NCBI GenBank assembly: GCA_963921425.1
Contig: OY992833.1
Span: forward strand, 18,951,738 to 19,015,737
DNA length: 64,000 nt
Direction: 5' to 3'
Source: Dryas octopetala
Lineage: Eukaryota > Streptophyta > Magnoliopsida > Rosales > Rosaceae
The notes beneath the pieces are model-generated. The model was given only the letters and a program-made list of their open reading frames with translations, did not search any database and was not told the origin of the DNA. Shown piece by piece: positions 21,496-35,026 of this stretch. A program made the position numbers and the translations under genes. Position 1 is the first letter of the stretch. The number at the start of each line of letters is the position of its first letter.

Positions 21496-22550
21496 TGTTT
21501 GTGGGAAAATCCACATCAATCCGAACAGCCAATCACGGCTCGACACGTGGCTGGTCAACATCCACCTCGGAGTTGACTCTCAGTGGTCAAACTTTGACCT
21601 CCACATCATCACTGCTCAGCATTTCCTCTACCAGCTCAGACCGGGTCTCCACACCGGGCCCTCCATGTTCGGTCCGAGCCGAACCGATGATCTTCCAAGG
21701 GATCGAGTGTCCATCTTCCCACGATCATCCCAGTTCGGCTCGGCTCGGCACAGGAGATGGTCTTCTTTCGAGTTCTGACGTCGACCAGTTAGGGCTCGGA
21801 AAGACCCCAATCTACTGGACCAGCTCGGTCTGGAATCCCATGTCCGATCCGACCACACATGGACTTCGTGTCTTCACATAAGGACATATGTTCGTATCGG
21901 CTCGGCTCTCCGCCGCCATTCCCAGGAAGATCACGCTGGGACGAACCGCCACACTTAAATGCACCTGACACAAACCTTCTGACAGATAGAATGTCAGGCC
22001 TGCATCCATGACCACTGGGGTAGTCTGTCTGAACCTTCCAACCTTACATTTAATGGGGCATTCAATGCAGCATTGAATGCTGAGGAAGCAAGCAGCTGAA
22101 CATGCAACTAGGTCTGGCCAGATGCGTGGGTCTCTGGCAACCATTCATTCACATGCAGGTAACTTAATCATTAAGTCTTCCTTTGCCTATATAAAGCACC
22201 ATATATGCACAAAATGAGGCATCTATGCATCTACCCACAAACACTTACACAAAATTTCCACTCACCAAAGAGTTTACCCAACTTGCTGAGAATAACCCAG
22301 AACATTTGCCTTGTTCTTCCTATTCTCCCAAGTTCATCCTCTGTTCTTCCTCATCCACCATCAAACACCATCACTGATTTCATCATCGGAGTGTGTTTGG
22401 CTGGTACCACACCGGTCCATCTCCTTTGATCTTGTTTCTTTTACAGGAAGATCTCAACCAACATCCACTTCATCATCCAGCAAAGCATCTGATCAGCCAG
22501 ATCAGCTTTTCTAAGTTGTTGCATCTACCTTACGAGAATTTGCATCAACA
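21496..22550 (+). mobile_element. Gypsy-type 5' LTR
   Basis: It begins TGTTTGTGGGAAAAT and ends TTTGCATCAACA just before a primer-binding site. CTATATAAAGCACC near 22189 may be the LTR's TATA box. Relatively GC-rich compared with its surroundings. No second LTR is in the window. Confidence 0.75.
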
Positions 22551-22955
22551 GATTGGCGCCGTCTGTGGGAAGCTGACTTCAGCCGTTGTGTTCATCACCG
22601 CAAGTGCTAAGCTCTTCCTTCACGCAAGTCATCATGACTACCATCTTTCGGGACACCAGTTCTTCTTCAGGGGCGTCTCAAAATGATGAACAACATCAGC
22701 CTGAAACACCTGAAAAGACAAGGGGAGCACAACTCCCCAGGACATCAAAATCCAAAGGTCCCTCAAAAATCCGAGCTTTCCATGGAAAAATACAGAAACT
22801 GACAATGAAAAAGATATACATGGAATAAATTAACCACTTTCACCTTTGACCACCCACTTGGTGCTTTCTTGCTCATTCTGTCAAGCAGCTACATATGACT
22901 TGTTGCACAAAGATGGTATGTTTTGGAAACTTCCAAGCACTAAATACAACAGCAA
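22551..22955 (+). mobile_element. Primer site and gag start of the truncated Gypsy element
   Basis: TTGGCGCCGTCTGTGGGAA at about 22553-22571 is the primer-binding sequence seen in many plant Gypsy elements. An ATG at about 22634 opens a short gag-like reading that stops near 22828. No protease, polymerase or integrase follows. The element ends where MED8-like sequence begins. Confidence 0.7.
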
Positions 22956-22959
22956 CAGA

Positions 22960-25896
22960 AAGTTCCCTCTTATTATTAAGGGAGAATATATATATATATA
23001 TGTATCTATATAAATGTTCCAACTCAAAAGTGAGTAAAATAACATTGTTAGACTATAAATTTAAACTAAATATTTAAATAAAATTTCACATGAATATATA
23101 TGCTCAAAACTAATAATCTAACAATATAATATAGGACATATGTCAGATTAAGATAAAATTTGCCAAAATGAGTATTCAATTTATTTTATTTAGAGAGAGT
23201 ATTTCTCTAGCTAGCAAGAGATCGAAATGCGAATTGACAACTTACGAAATCCATGCTTGTACTACATGAGGGGGGAAACTGAGCTTGGACTCTGAATTGG
23301 GAGAGGCTAACATGACAAAGAATATGCAGTGCAATTTTGTAAAACTACAAACAGAATAAAATAGATAAGGCCAAAATGGTTGGTGACTTTGCTCTGATGC
23401 AACAGAAAGTATGTCACTAGGGGGCCGAATATTTAAAAAAACATGGAGGATTGGTGCAGAGAGGTAGAGGGTAAAAGGGTAAAAGATACTGCTTAATTGA
23501 AATTTAACAGAAGCTTTATCCACTATCTAATTCAGTGTTTTTTACAAACTAGATGCCAAACAGCATGTACAAATTTACACATTTATAGGCCAACATGAGG
23601 CTGTGACAAATTGACAATCGCCAGAGTCTAGCTATCTTAACCCAAACAGTTACAGTTACAACTCTGTTTTTACCCAATGAAGGCAATTCCTTAAGTGGAC
23701 AGCATTTTAAAATTCTTTCAGAAAAAAAAAAAAAAAAGAATTTCATTTTTTTGGTTATGGAAGAAAATTAAGTTGTTTTGGTATATACAAGAATATAGTA
23801 GTTTTGAAGTTTTTGTTTAAAAAGAAGGAACATTAGTGCTATTTCTGATTTTGCTGTCTCTGTTGGTGTTGGGCACAATTGGGATGATTCTCACTACAAC
23901 AAAAAGGGGCTTATACCACAGTTGTATTTGCCACTGCCTAAATCCAATGGCAAATAATATGTCATAACCCACAGGTAAATAGTTAGCTATGGTGATTAAG
24001 TAAAAAACTACAGACTGACTAGAGCAAATAGCTATAAAGCCACTGTCGCGTGTGGTTTTTACAATATTGACTACTGTGCCAGTGGTATTTAATCCATTGT
24101 GTCAGTTATAAGTTCAGCTTTATGACCGAAACACTGTTGCATAGAGAAGTTCCCACGCCTTTTGTCACAGACCTAGTTGCAAATGAGTTCCAAATCAATC
24201 ATTTTGTCAAATAATATCCAATGTTCTGACAAAAAATTTTGCATAGAAAATACCCAACGCTTAACTCACTATCCCGATGGGACCTCAAATAATTACTTTC
24301 GATAAAAAATTCAAGTTAAAAATAATATTAACCAAAGACACTAAATATTCAAGTTTTCCCCCCCATAAAAATTCAACCATCTCCATATCCAACCGTAGAT
24401 CTCCTTGTAGACTCATTTTGATCTCTCTTTCTCCTCAAATCCTATTCTTTCTGTACAAATTGTCACTCCCATCTTTTTCTGAGTCTCCCACTTCTCTCAC
24501 GCAACTTAGCAGAACCAAAGAAAAATATATGGGCTTTACCCTTTCCAAAACCCAACACGCGCCAGAGAGCTTCAAGAAAGAAAGAGCATACATCTTGAAG
24601 AAAGACAAGGGGTTGAGGAAATGAGAAACCCAGAGGCAGTGCATTGCCACCGCTCTGCTGGATATATTCCATGGAGACAGCGCTGGTCCCCATGGGACCA
24701 GAATGCTTCGATCTCCAAAACCCCAGTGGAATCGCCACCACCTGACGCTGGGAACCCGGAGAACGCGTGTCACGCGCCTCCCTCTAAAAGACTTTCTGGC
24801 GCTACTCTGTCACTTACGGCAAGTGACCTATCGCCCCTCTCTGCGCGCCTTGAACCATTACTTGTTGTTGGTTTTGTTTATGTATAGTATTGTGGGGTAC
24901 AAGTTTTCTCATAGTTTTTTTTTTCATTTATGTATTACCTCCTAGATTTACTTGTGTCCACTGCCTACTTATCTTTGGGTCGTTGTAAATCTTCCAGTTT
25001 CCCCCCTTAATTTGATTGTTTTATTCAAATATTTTGTGTTTTTTTTTTTTTTTGTGAGAAATCTCTTTTGTGTGTTGGTGAATGGGTTGTTGATTGAAAC
25101 ATATTGAAGCTTGAACATTGTGAGAAATCTCTTTTATGTTTTGGTGAAAGGGTTGTTGATTGAAACATATTGAAGCTTGAATAGTGAAACTAGTTTGGTT
25201 ATGTGTTTTATTATGTGTGTATTATATGATTGTAATGATGCTTTTGACCATAGATAGAGATCATGGAGTTTTAAGTGGTGTTGGTGAAGGGGTTGTTGGG
25301 CATGGTGTTGTTGGGAAGAAATTTGATCTGAGGAAGATGATTTAAGAACCTGACTTATCTGATCGAGTTCCAAATTTCCAAATAATTTTAAAATGTAAAA
25401 TCTATATGGAAATATATAGATCTATGGGATAAAAAACTAAAAAGCAATAAGGAGCAATATATCACTGGGTATGGGCTGTAGTATATAAAGCTAACATGAC
25501 TACTGTTGTGCATTTAATGCACAAATGCCGGCCTGCAAATTCGCAAGGAAGTTGTGTCAGGCGAGAAACAGTGGGGATGTGTGCATAACAAATACCACAG
25601 TCAATTTCCGATGGTATTTGACTTTTCGATACACCCGCAAGGACCACTGATGTTCTTTCTGTGGCATGTCTGTGGTATATACTCAAAATACCACAGAGCG
25701 TCAGTGGTTTTTGTGCAAATACACCACTGATAATGGGGAGTGGTATAAGACCAATTTTCTTGTAGTGCTGTGGCGTGCCCTGAAGTGCTTCCATATTAGA
25801 TTGTATATTCTGAGCATTTTGTGGCATGCTTCCCAATACACCTTATGAACCATATTGTTGTCGATGCTGCTGCAGTTACGCATACCACCGTTATTT
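22960..25896 (-). pseudogene. Relic copy of the MED8 3' end
   Basis: 22960-23891 and 25768-25896 are colinear with the 3' flank and last exon of the MED8 gene (about 28700-29530). Shared landmarks include GAGCTTGGACTCTG, CAAACTAGATGCCAAACAGC, TTGCTGTCTCTGTTGGTGTT and CCTGAAGTGCT. The copy lacks the other nine exons, has lost the CAG tract and is split by a CACTA element. It cannot encode a protein. Confidence 0.88.
23892..25767. mobile_element. Non-autonomous CACTA element in the MED8 relic (1.9 kb)
   Basis: The left end is CACTACAACAAAAAGGGG and the right end, read inward, CACTACAAGAAAATTGG. ACCACAG and CCACTG motifs recur just inside both ends. CT occurs on both sides of the insertion, fitting a partly decayed 3-bp duplication. 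The interior has gene-like GC-rich sequence at about 24600-24860 but no transposase, and a tandem duplication of about 66 bp at 25055-25190 (GAGAAATCTCTTTT, then GGGTTGTTGATTGAAAC). Confidence 0.85.
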
Positions 25897-25899
25897 TAT

Positions 25900-26100
25900 C
25901 AGTAGTGCTAAATATCTCACATTTTTATACTACAATTTTATACTATCTTATGTGTCAACTTACATGACATTCATACATTGGATACTAAAAAATAAAAATA
26001 AAAATGCAAAAAGGAAAATAAAAACTCTGTCCAATAAAGTAATGACACGTGAGATAGTATAAAAATGTAGTATAAGAATGTGGTAAGTATATCATTATTC
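25900..26100. mobile_element. MITE with about 45-bp inverted repeats
   Basis: The left arm contains CACATTTTTATACTACAATT and CTTATGTGTC. The right arm, inverted, contains CACATTCTTATACTACATTT and CTCACGTGTC. The loop is A-rich. It abuts the right end of the MED8 relic. Confidence 0.75.
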
Positions 26101-28699
26101 TTATTTTATTAACATATACCAATTAGTTATGTTGGTTTAGTAAAATTTCTGTTTTTAATGTTAGAAGATGTGCGAACAAAAATGGGATCAACCACCAACC
26201 CAATGTTAGAGGCGGGCTGCAGTCCAACCACCAACCCAATATTCTTCAGGCCCAAATGCAGCTTACTCCATTCCCATTTGCAGCCCACATTTGTTTTCAA
26301 TTTTCCCTTAACTTTCAAGCCACTAAACTTAAAATCTGGCTCTGCCCTCGACCCAGTGGTACCTAATGTTACTTGAGCTATAAATTATAAACATGGGTAG
26401 GTGCTTTTGTAGATGTAAGTCCTAGCTACCTGGATTTTTCTTTATTAATTTGTCCTCAAGAAGCATGTGAAGATTGTCTTCCATCTCCATCCATACATCT
26501 ATCTAATGCCAGTTTCCTATCACCCATGTACGTACGTGCATGGAAAGTAGCTTCAGATGCTATTCAAACAGATGGCTCTTCTTTCTGGTTTTTGATTTAG
26601 AACAATTTCACCATGGAAATTAAAGCCCAGCGACACTTACAATACATATTACAAGACCCAATCCAAACAGCCCAGCACAAAAATTGACAACACATTCTGA
26701 CAAAATAAAACAACAAAGAAAACATAGAAAAAACGACAACAAATCAAAGCAACAAATCGAGTCAACCTGAAAAGATCTGCAATACAAGCAATTACCTAGT
26801 GTTAAACAACCACTATACCAATACCGAAGACATAAAAAGACATAATTGGGAGATGGAGGATTCAAACTCAAAACCTTATGCAAATAAGTATCTGATACCA
26901 TGTTAAACAACTACTATACTCAAAAAACTTAATATATCAAGAAATGATTACCAACAATATATATCAAGCTAATACCTAATTTGTTTGGCTTTGTGTGAGA
27001 GAAACAGATTCTCTAATCTCTATTGTGTCTATTCTGTAATTATTTCATTCTTAATCGTCATATTACAAATAAATTAACCGTTATATTTGATTTCACTCAC
27101 TAAGAAATATTATGAATCCACATACTCACACACTTTAAATTTATAATATATGACAAATCAGCTTATACATGTATAAGCTAGCTGACTTGTCATATAATAT
27201 CAAGAGAAATGTACCATATACATAATCTTTCTCTTGATGTTAATGCAATCAAGATTGATCAAGAAATGTTTGGCTAGCTATATTGTGTTGAGCCTAAGCT
27301 TCTTATGTTGATCAATAATATTGTAAAACGATTATATCTTTTAGTCCAATAGCTCTAACCTTTCACCCTAATTTTTTATTGCCAAATATTATATATATAT
27401 ATATATATATCTTCAGCTAGCTAGCAGTCATGACAGTCGCCATGGACGTTGCCAGGCATAATGGCCTTGGTAGAACTGGTTCTGGAGGTCCGTGTCGCTT
27501 AGAGGATCAATGTGTTCTTAATCTGGGGTTTGGGGACAATTATTGAAGCATAGCTCGATCTGGGGCCTGTGTATTAAAGCGTATGCCTTGCTTAATTGGG
27601 CTGTATGATGCATGGGTTTCAAATGCTCACCACTTTTCCTTGTACATTCTTAAATTTATAATCTAATTTGGCCATATATAGATCGATATTGCCCTACAGG
27701 TCCAATAACAAATAATACATGCTCTAACAAATGCAACTAATTATAGGCTTATAAAAGCAAATTTAACTAATAGGTATGTATAGTTTAGAAATGTTATAAA
27801 ACTAACTGATTATCAATTTAATACGAAGCTAATTACGTACCTTTTGAACTCAACACATGATGTAATCTCATAATCCGAATGGTTCATTTTTTAGGCCCCA
27901 CTTCAAAGATCATTTTTGTAAAAAATCTCTTAAATCGGAAGTCTTTTAGTAATTTGGTTATAATAAAAATCATTTATATGCTTTTATCGAAACATAGTGT
28001 TCGTCTATTTATTTGATTACAGTTAGATGATTAAATGATTTCTGATTTGGTTGATTTTTTGTATTGATAATCTTTGAAGTTGAGCCTACAAAATGAACAG
28101 TTCATATTCTAAAATTACTCATGTAGCGAGTCAAAAAAAGTGGTTAGTTTCGTATTAACTTACTAACTAGTTAATTTAATTTAAAGTACATTAAGTCGTT
28201 AATTTAATTTAAAGCACATGCACCTAATGTATAGTCTAAACATAACCACATCGATAATCATACATAGAATTACTATTTGTATTCAAGGAATACAAAATGA
28301 AAATAATATAATCACACAAATTTTATTTATAATAAATTGCTAGATTCCATTGGATCGAGTTGTATGCATACATGATTGGTACTCTCTCTCTCTCCATTAT
28401 TTGACTTATAAAAGAAGCCTTGTTCAGCTTCGGCAGGTGAAGTATATATGATTGACCTTAGTCTTCACATGATGGTACACTGGGTGAAGTAAATAAGCCT
28501 TACTTCTATAATTTTATCGCCGAGACCCACAATAATCTACTAGAGTTGTGGTATTAATGTTACATAAAAAATGTAATACATCTAGGATTACTCTTTCTTT
28601 AACAACACCAACATCTCCAGATGGATTTGTATAACCTCTCAGTGAGTGAGATGCTTTCATGGAGGTGAAGTCCACGAAGAATATAAGGTTCTATTATCA
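26101..28699. other. Intergenic; scattered retroelement traces
   Basis: ATCTGATACCATGTTAAAC (about 26890) resembles an inverted Copia primer site and LTR end; TGTTAAACAACCACTAT recurs about 100 bp away. A (TA)n tract lies at about 27389-27410. I see no gene here, including in the less AT-rich stretch at 27430-27620. Confidence 0.4.
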
Positions 28700-29328
28700 G
28701 CCAAGAGAAAGTGGTTCCCTCTTATTAGCAAGGGAAAAGATTATTCAGATGACACAACTCACAAGTAGGAAGGGTTTAGCTACTTCACCAAGGGGAAATT
28801 GAGCTTGGACTCTGTGAATTGTGACAGGCTAAAGATAACAAGACAATGAAAATGCAGTATACTTTTTTGAAATTACAAACAGAACAGATAAGGCCAAAAT
28901 GGTTTGATGACTTTGGTCAGATGCATCAGAAAGCATACCACCAGGGGAGCCGAAGTATTAGAAGAAAAAAAAGATGGAGGGAAGAAGATAATGCTTGGAA
29001 TTTAACAAAAGCTTAATCCACTATCCGATTCAGTGTTTTTACAAACTAGATGCCAAACAGCATGTACAAGTTTACATCTTTATAGGTCAACAACAGGCTA
29101 TGAAATTGCCAGGGTCTAGCTATCTCAACCCAAACAGTACAGTTACAACTCTGTTTTTACACAAGAAGGCAATTCCTAGAGTAGACGGAATTTTTTTTTT
29201 TTTTTTTTTTTTTTTTTCAGGCCACAAAAATGAGTAGGCAGCATTTTTAAGTTCTTCCAGGTAAAAAAAAGAAAAGAAAAAGAAACATTAGTTTTGAAGT
29301 TTTTGTTGACAAACAAGGAACATTAGTG

Positions 29329-29463
29329 TTATTGCTGATTTTGCTGTCTCTGTTGGTGTTGGGCAAAATTGGGATGATTCTGGGGTGCGCCCTGAAGTGC
29401 TACCATATTAGATTGTAGATTCTGAGCATTTTGTGGCATGTTTCCAAATGCACCTTGTGAACC

Positions 29464-29496
<33 letters not shown>

Positions 29497-32061
29497 CTGT
29501 AGAGGCATCATACCACCAGTATTTGCTGCTCCCATATTAAACACTGCAAGTAAAGACCCCAACCACATTTGAGCCAATTAATTCCAAATAGATAATATTA
29601 ACATAATCAAGATAGGAGCAAGCAACACCTGATTGCATAATTCATATACGAGGTTAAAATTAAAGACAAAGAAAGGACATATGTCATACTTTGATCACTC
29701 AAAATTTGAGAAGAATGACTCCGCTGGGGATTGTTACCAGGCATTTCAAACTGTGCAGTAAAAAGAGCAAAAGGGATTAAGTCATCATTATGTGATTAGA
29801 CAATACATATCATCAAAATACAATAGCCAACGTTGATAATTTTTATGCAAGCCTATGAGAATAAAGAACTTGCCAAGAAAAAAGGCAAGAGCACAAATAA
29901 ACAAAAAACTGATCCGAACATAGAAGAAATTGCCAAGTTCTTTATTCCCGTATTTATATAGATCATATAAGGATCAGATCCATGAAAAGTTTAAAACTTG
30001 CTTCCACTAGGAATATGATTCCAACAACCTCAACCCAAGATAAGTTTTATATAACTCCGTAAAGTGCAATACTTACAGCTTGGTCATCTTAAGCGGTGAA
30101 ACCCACCAAGTTTTACCACATTATCTACTGCAATGTAACTGGAACCGCTATATGATCATATTCCAAACCAAATGTTATCATTTAGTCCACAACTATAACA
30201 TTATTCCGAATTGAAATAATCAGCACATTTTTACTTTTATTGGAGACTTTGGTTTGAGATCCTAAAGGGCCTCACCAAGTAGGTGACACTACTAAAGCCA
30301 TAATTCTACATTATCTCAACCCAAGCTCCAAACCATTAGCCCTTTCAATTCACCCACCTTTTTAATTCACCTAGGAAAAACAACAAAACAAATCACATCG
30401 GAAACGTACCTGCATTCGCGGCAGAAGTGATTGTGAGGACATTGTGGCCGAAATGTTTGGAATCTGAAACAGTAAAAAAAGTGAAGATAAAATGACATAG
30501 ATGCCATAAAAAAGGATAAGGGGCAGCAGCTTCTAATTAAGGGAAACAGAAGACATATGAGTTAAGTTATGCTAAAATTACACGACATACAAATTCAAAC
30601 ATGGTATCCGTGGACAAGGAATACAAGTTGATGTTCAGAATTATGCAGTGAAGTAGGCAACATCATATAAATGGCCAGAAAAATAACCAGGAAAAGACTA
30701 AATTTTTACTAATGCACCATTTCATGACATGCTTCACTAACCTGAAAAATCACAAAAATAAATTACTTCAACTCAACATATAGAAATTCAGGAACAAATA
30801 AAAATTGTCTGTATAATAAACAACATATATCTCTGACTAAAAAAACAACAACATATATAACATAAAAGGAAAATGAAGTCTGACATTATGGGAGAACCAT
30901 TTCCAATATTTGGAGACACTTGATCTCCAATGGGTTGCTTCAGACTTATCACATGTATGGTAGTATTTAATACTCAAGTATGGTGGTATATCAGCCCCTA
31001 AATTGTTTTTTAAAATTCATACAGGTCAGCTGGTAAGCATTTTCAAGAGAAAAATCCCATTACAAGCTCTCCTTGTCATGAAGGCATCTTCAGTATAGGC
31101 TATAGCTTCAGGAAGATCCATTATGCTAAACATCATTGCCATTGGGGAAAAATGCTCAAAGAAAACCAGCCTTTTCACAAATGAGGGAAGGCTCTCACCT
31201 TCAAGAAAATAAATGTAACTCTGGCCTAAGCTTTCATGCATACATCATATCAACACATAACGGTTTACTACTCTAATGAACTCCAGAATGTGTATCAGAT
31301 CAAAGAATTGTTAGAGCATCAACAGAAATAATTAAATAAGACAAAAGATGCATTCAATTTAAATACTATAGTAATACAAATAAATTGAGGAGACAATCAC
31401 CGCAACACAATAAGCACACATAGAAGATGCTACCTAATACCACATGTCAAAGAATAAAATGAAAAGTAAAAGCTGTAGAGATTAAACTGTATAGGTTTGG
31501 AATATTATGAGTCAATTCAATGGAGAAGAAATATAGGATAACAAATTAACAATCATCAATTGACACGAATATTTCCACCTGTTTTTTTCTCTTTTTTCAC
31601 TGGGTAGAAATTTTTCCACCATGATGCAATAAGAGCATAACAGTTAATGAAATAAAATTTAGAAAGTGAAACAATGAATAGACACATAATCTGACCATTT
31701 GATTTGGTGTCGTCTGAGCAGCATTAAACAATGCACTATTAGCAGTTCCAGAAAACTGAGTAAGATGACGATTCATTTGATTTCCTGGGTTAAGTTGGTT
31801 TTGACCAATGCCATGTTGAACATGTCCAGAAGGCAACTGCCTACCCTGAAATTGCTGGTGACCCAATGACTGAGAAAATTGCATTTGATGCTGTCCATGT
31901 AACTAGAGGTAAAAAATATGATTAGTTAAGCAACCCAAAAAAATGTAAATGCAGTAAGACAAATAAATGTTCTTTTCCATTATTGATGCAAATGCTTATC
32001 CTGTTGGTTAAATTCCTGAAACAGTGGAGGAGTCCATCCAAAGACAATTTTTGCTAATAAC

Positions 32062-32102
<41 letters not shown>

Positions 32103-34973
32103 CGGTATATAAAACAACTGTATGCAACCAGGCAGCAGAAGAAAAGAGAAGAAAAAAATTAGGAAAAAAGGGAGCTAGCAACAAAGTTACCGACTGAAAC
32201 TTTGGCTGAGCCTGGCCCTGCAAATCATGCAGCTGTTGCAGCTGGTTCTGCAGATTCAATGTGAGAGTCAAAGTTACATTCCCTAGATGAATGGTCATGA
32301 AATTAATCTAGCAAGCGAATCCCAGAAAAATCATTTTGAGTCACTCATGCAAAATATTAGTGAAATGGGTGGTTTTGCAAAGCTTCCTAAGCTGCAAAAT
32401 AGTATACAGGAATTTTGGCATTAAACCTTACTTGTCCAAGTCCTTGCATTGCAGATTGCCTAAATTGTTGATGAGCCAGGAGTTGCTGCTGATGCTGAGG
32501 TACTTGCATCAATTTCTGCTGCTGTTGTTGCTGTTGTTGCTGCTTCTGTTGCTGGCTTTGTTGTTGAGGAGATGGCGTATTCATCATGTTTGTGCTAGAC
32601 CTTGGTGAGTTGGCATATGGCAATGGAGATGTTGTTGTGTTATCAAAGTTTGTAACACTGGTACCACCAGGAGATGCAGCTGATCTTCCCATAAGTTGTG
32701 ATCCAGAAACCTGCTTTTGACATAGTTGGGTGAGAGGGCCAGAAGACAATATTACATCATATAAAAAGATATATGATTTAAACTGTCACAAAACAAGAGA
32801 CCCTATTCTCATTTATGAAGCTCAAGTCCACTCTAATGAGATTTGATGAAACATTAGGTTGGCTAAGGTTGAGCGAAGTTATATTAGACCCTAACCAAAA
32901 ACAAAACTATTAAGTAATTTGCAAATTCTCTTTCAGGCAAACAAAGTCAAATCTGACTTACAGGCCAAATCAGTCCACCAATTGAGTTTGAGGTGGACCC
33001 ATATCAACCTGGTTACAAAACAAAATTATGTATTGGGAAAATGAAAGTTCGAGGAGGTAGACAACAAAGCAGGCAAGATTATGCAACTGACCCACAATTG
33101 CAGACAACGAAGCAGGGAGTACGGACAAGATGGAAAAGGAAATGGTCCTTTTATGGATAGAGTTATTAAGCTCTGTAAACTTCGAGGAGGTAGGTCCTGC
33201 AACTCATGGTGATGTGAACAAAGAAGAGGGCGGACAGATTCACAAACTAGAGCCAGAATGAATACATGAAGAGAAAAAGAGATCCGTGTCCTTTTTTTTT
33301 TTTTAGAAGAAAGAAGCTTTATTAAACAGAGCACAAAACTTTACAAGCAATGGACAAGGAGTCCATCAACTAAGGTATAAAACAAAATCAGAAAAAGAGC
33401 TCTCGCACCACACCCTTGACTAAACAGAACATACCCAAAACTAACTAATTACAGAGATCTGTGTCCTGACCAACCCCTTTTCTGCAACTTGTGATGCAGG
33501 GCAATAATGATGATCAAAGTAAAACTCTTTTAGCTAAAACATAATAAATAACCTTTAGCATAATTTGATCAGCATCTTGCCTCACAAATTTGCAAGAATT
33601 AATTACGAATTCAAACTTATGAAGTGGCCCTTTAAGAAGTCTATGGTCTAACCTGCATCAAAGTGCTCTGACCAGTCAAGTTACTTGATGATACAGGGGT
33701 ATTCTTTAAGAACATGCCTGAAAAAACTTTTAGTTAATGTCACCTGAAAAGGAATGGGATAACCTAGTATATAAACTCGAGGTTAAATCATACTTGCACA
33801 AGTAACTGATTATTACCAGATGTTTCAGAAAAAGCTTGTGTTCCATCACCCACAGTGATCACATCTACCAGATGCATTGGAAGCGCAGGTGTGCTCTGCC
33901 TTTGGTCTCCAGGTAACCGTAATCCTGCATGCATATACAAATCCATCTAAAAAAATGATAAGCATACTCCGTTTGAATGGAGAATATTAAAGAGAAACAG
34001 AGGGATGTCTAAATCGTAAATAAAAGAGGACACTATTTGAGAGTGAAAGGAAAATGTAATATGAAGAACAGAGAACCCTAAGCTGAGCAAAGACCTAAAG
34101 TAGAGCAAATGAATGAAACCCAGGTACCAAAATATTCCAAGCATGTCATTTACCACAATTGCACCACTGAAAAGAAGAAGGTAATAAGAATAAATATATA
34201 TATATATATATATATAATGAAAAGTGGCAGTTGACTGTAATACCTTCGCCAAAATTAACAGCAGCTCGGAGTAGATTCTCCTGCCCTTGAATTTTGGCAG
34301 CCTGAGCCTTGTCCAGAGTAGGAACAATAGGTAGGCCTTGACGGGTTCCAAAACAGTAGGCCTTTCGGGTGTCAGCCAATACTTTCTCAGCGCTTTCACA
34401 TGCTGCTCCAATCATATCGATCCTTGCCTGCATGCATACATATGAAATTTTGAACTGAAGATCATATAAAGAAAGGGAAACCCAGATGCTGAAGGAACCC
34501 TAAATCACCTTTAGCTTGTCAATTTGGGAGGACATGGGCAGGTTCTGCAACCCCTGAAGCAATTGCTCTCTCTTGACATTGTCGTCGACCTCCATCTCAG
34601 GCAACAGCTTTGAGGACAGCATCACGGGTAATACTGTAGCATTTTCAGCGTTAACATTCTTGGGATGCACCACAAAAGCCTTGGAGACCTTCTTAATTTC
34701 ATCAACGATGTTGAAGAGCTCAAGATTCACCATCGAATACTGGCCCAAGATGTCTTGCCATTTGGGAGTGCTGTTGGCGTGAGCATAGGCGTTCAAATCT
34801 TCCATAATGCGAGAGATTGCTTTGAAGAGACTGATAGCTCGGGTCTTGACAGACTCTAGGTTCAGCTGCTGTTGTACAGCGTCGTTCAGCCTCTCCACCG
34901 CCATTGGTTGTGGTTGCTGCTGCTGTTGGGGCTGGGGAGGTTGGTTCTGAAGCACACCTTCCATGGCTGCCAT
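29329..34973 (-). CDS. MED8: Mediator complex subunit 8
   Basis: Ten coding exons: 34509-34973, 34244-34427, 33817-33924, 33653-33717, 32432-32710, 32191-32247, 31696-31902, 30410-30463, 29690-29750 and 29329-29543. They join in frame through GT-AG introns to 564 aa. The N-terminus carries the conserved MED8 head segment (QQQLNLESVKTRAISLF, PKWQDILGQYSMVNLELFN, LLPEMEVDD). The C-terminal two thirds are Gln-, Asn- and Ser-rich, with CAG-encoded glutamine runs in exons 5 and 10, as in Arabidopsis MED8. MED8 is part of the Mediator head that links activators to RNA polymerase II; in plants it affects flowering, defence and sugar responses. A probable 5'-UTR intron runs from a donor near 35796 to an acceptor near 34980. 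Several introns hold transposon or unknown fragments. Confidence 0.95.
29462..29503 (-). repeat. CAG tract encoding glutamines (MED8 exon 10)
   Basis: Nearly pure CAG/CAA codons give about 11 consecutive glutamines. The tract is degraded in the relic copy near 25860. Confidence 0.9.
31020..31245 (-). other. Unidentified gene fragment in a MED8 intron
   Basis: A 71-codon open stretch inside the 1.2-kb intron between exons 7 and 8 has protein-like composition (GESLPSFVKRLVFFEHFSP, then MMFSIMDLPEAIAYTEDAF) in otherwise AT-rich DNA. It reads on the same strand as MED8. It matches no MED8 sequence and I do not recognise its source. Confidence 0.4.
32063..32099. repeat. (GA)n microsatellite in a MED8 intron
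   Basis: Pure GA run of about 37 bp between exons 6 and 7. Confidence 0.95.
33292..33453 (-). mobile_element. 5'-truncated LINE in a MED8 intron
   Basis: The insert begins with a T tract (a poly(A) tail on the minus strand) followed by the complement of a LINE 3' end containing AATAAAGCTTC. A 13-bp duplication flanks it: GAGATCCGTGTCC (33279-33291) and GAGATCTGTGTCC (33454-33466), one mismatch. This is the signature of target-primed reverse transcription. It lies between exons 4 and 5, in the gene's own orientation. Confidence 0.8.
34197..34216. repeat. (TA)n microsatellite near MED8 exon 2
   Basis: Short TA run about 30 bp downstream of the exon 2 donor. Confidence 0.85.
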
Positions 34974-34991
34974 TCCTGCCGAAGACTTGGA

Positions 34992-35026
<35 letters not shown>

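Noticed and set aside
24277..24887. ORFs of about 90-115 codons inside the CACTA element in the MED8 relic
   Set aside because: Several frames overlap on both strands with no recognisable domain. The GC-rich part may be a captured fragment, but no gene call is justified.
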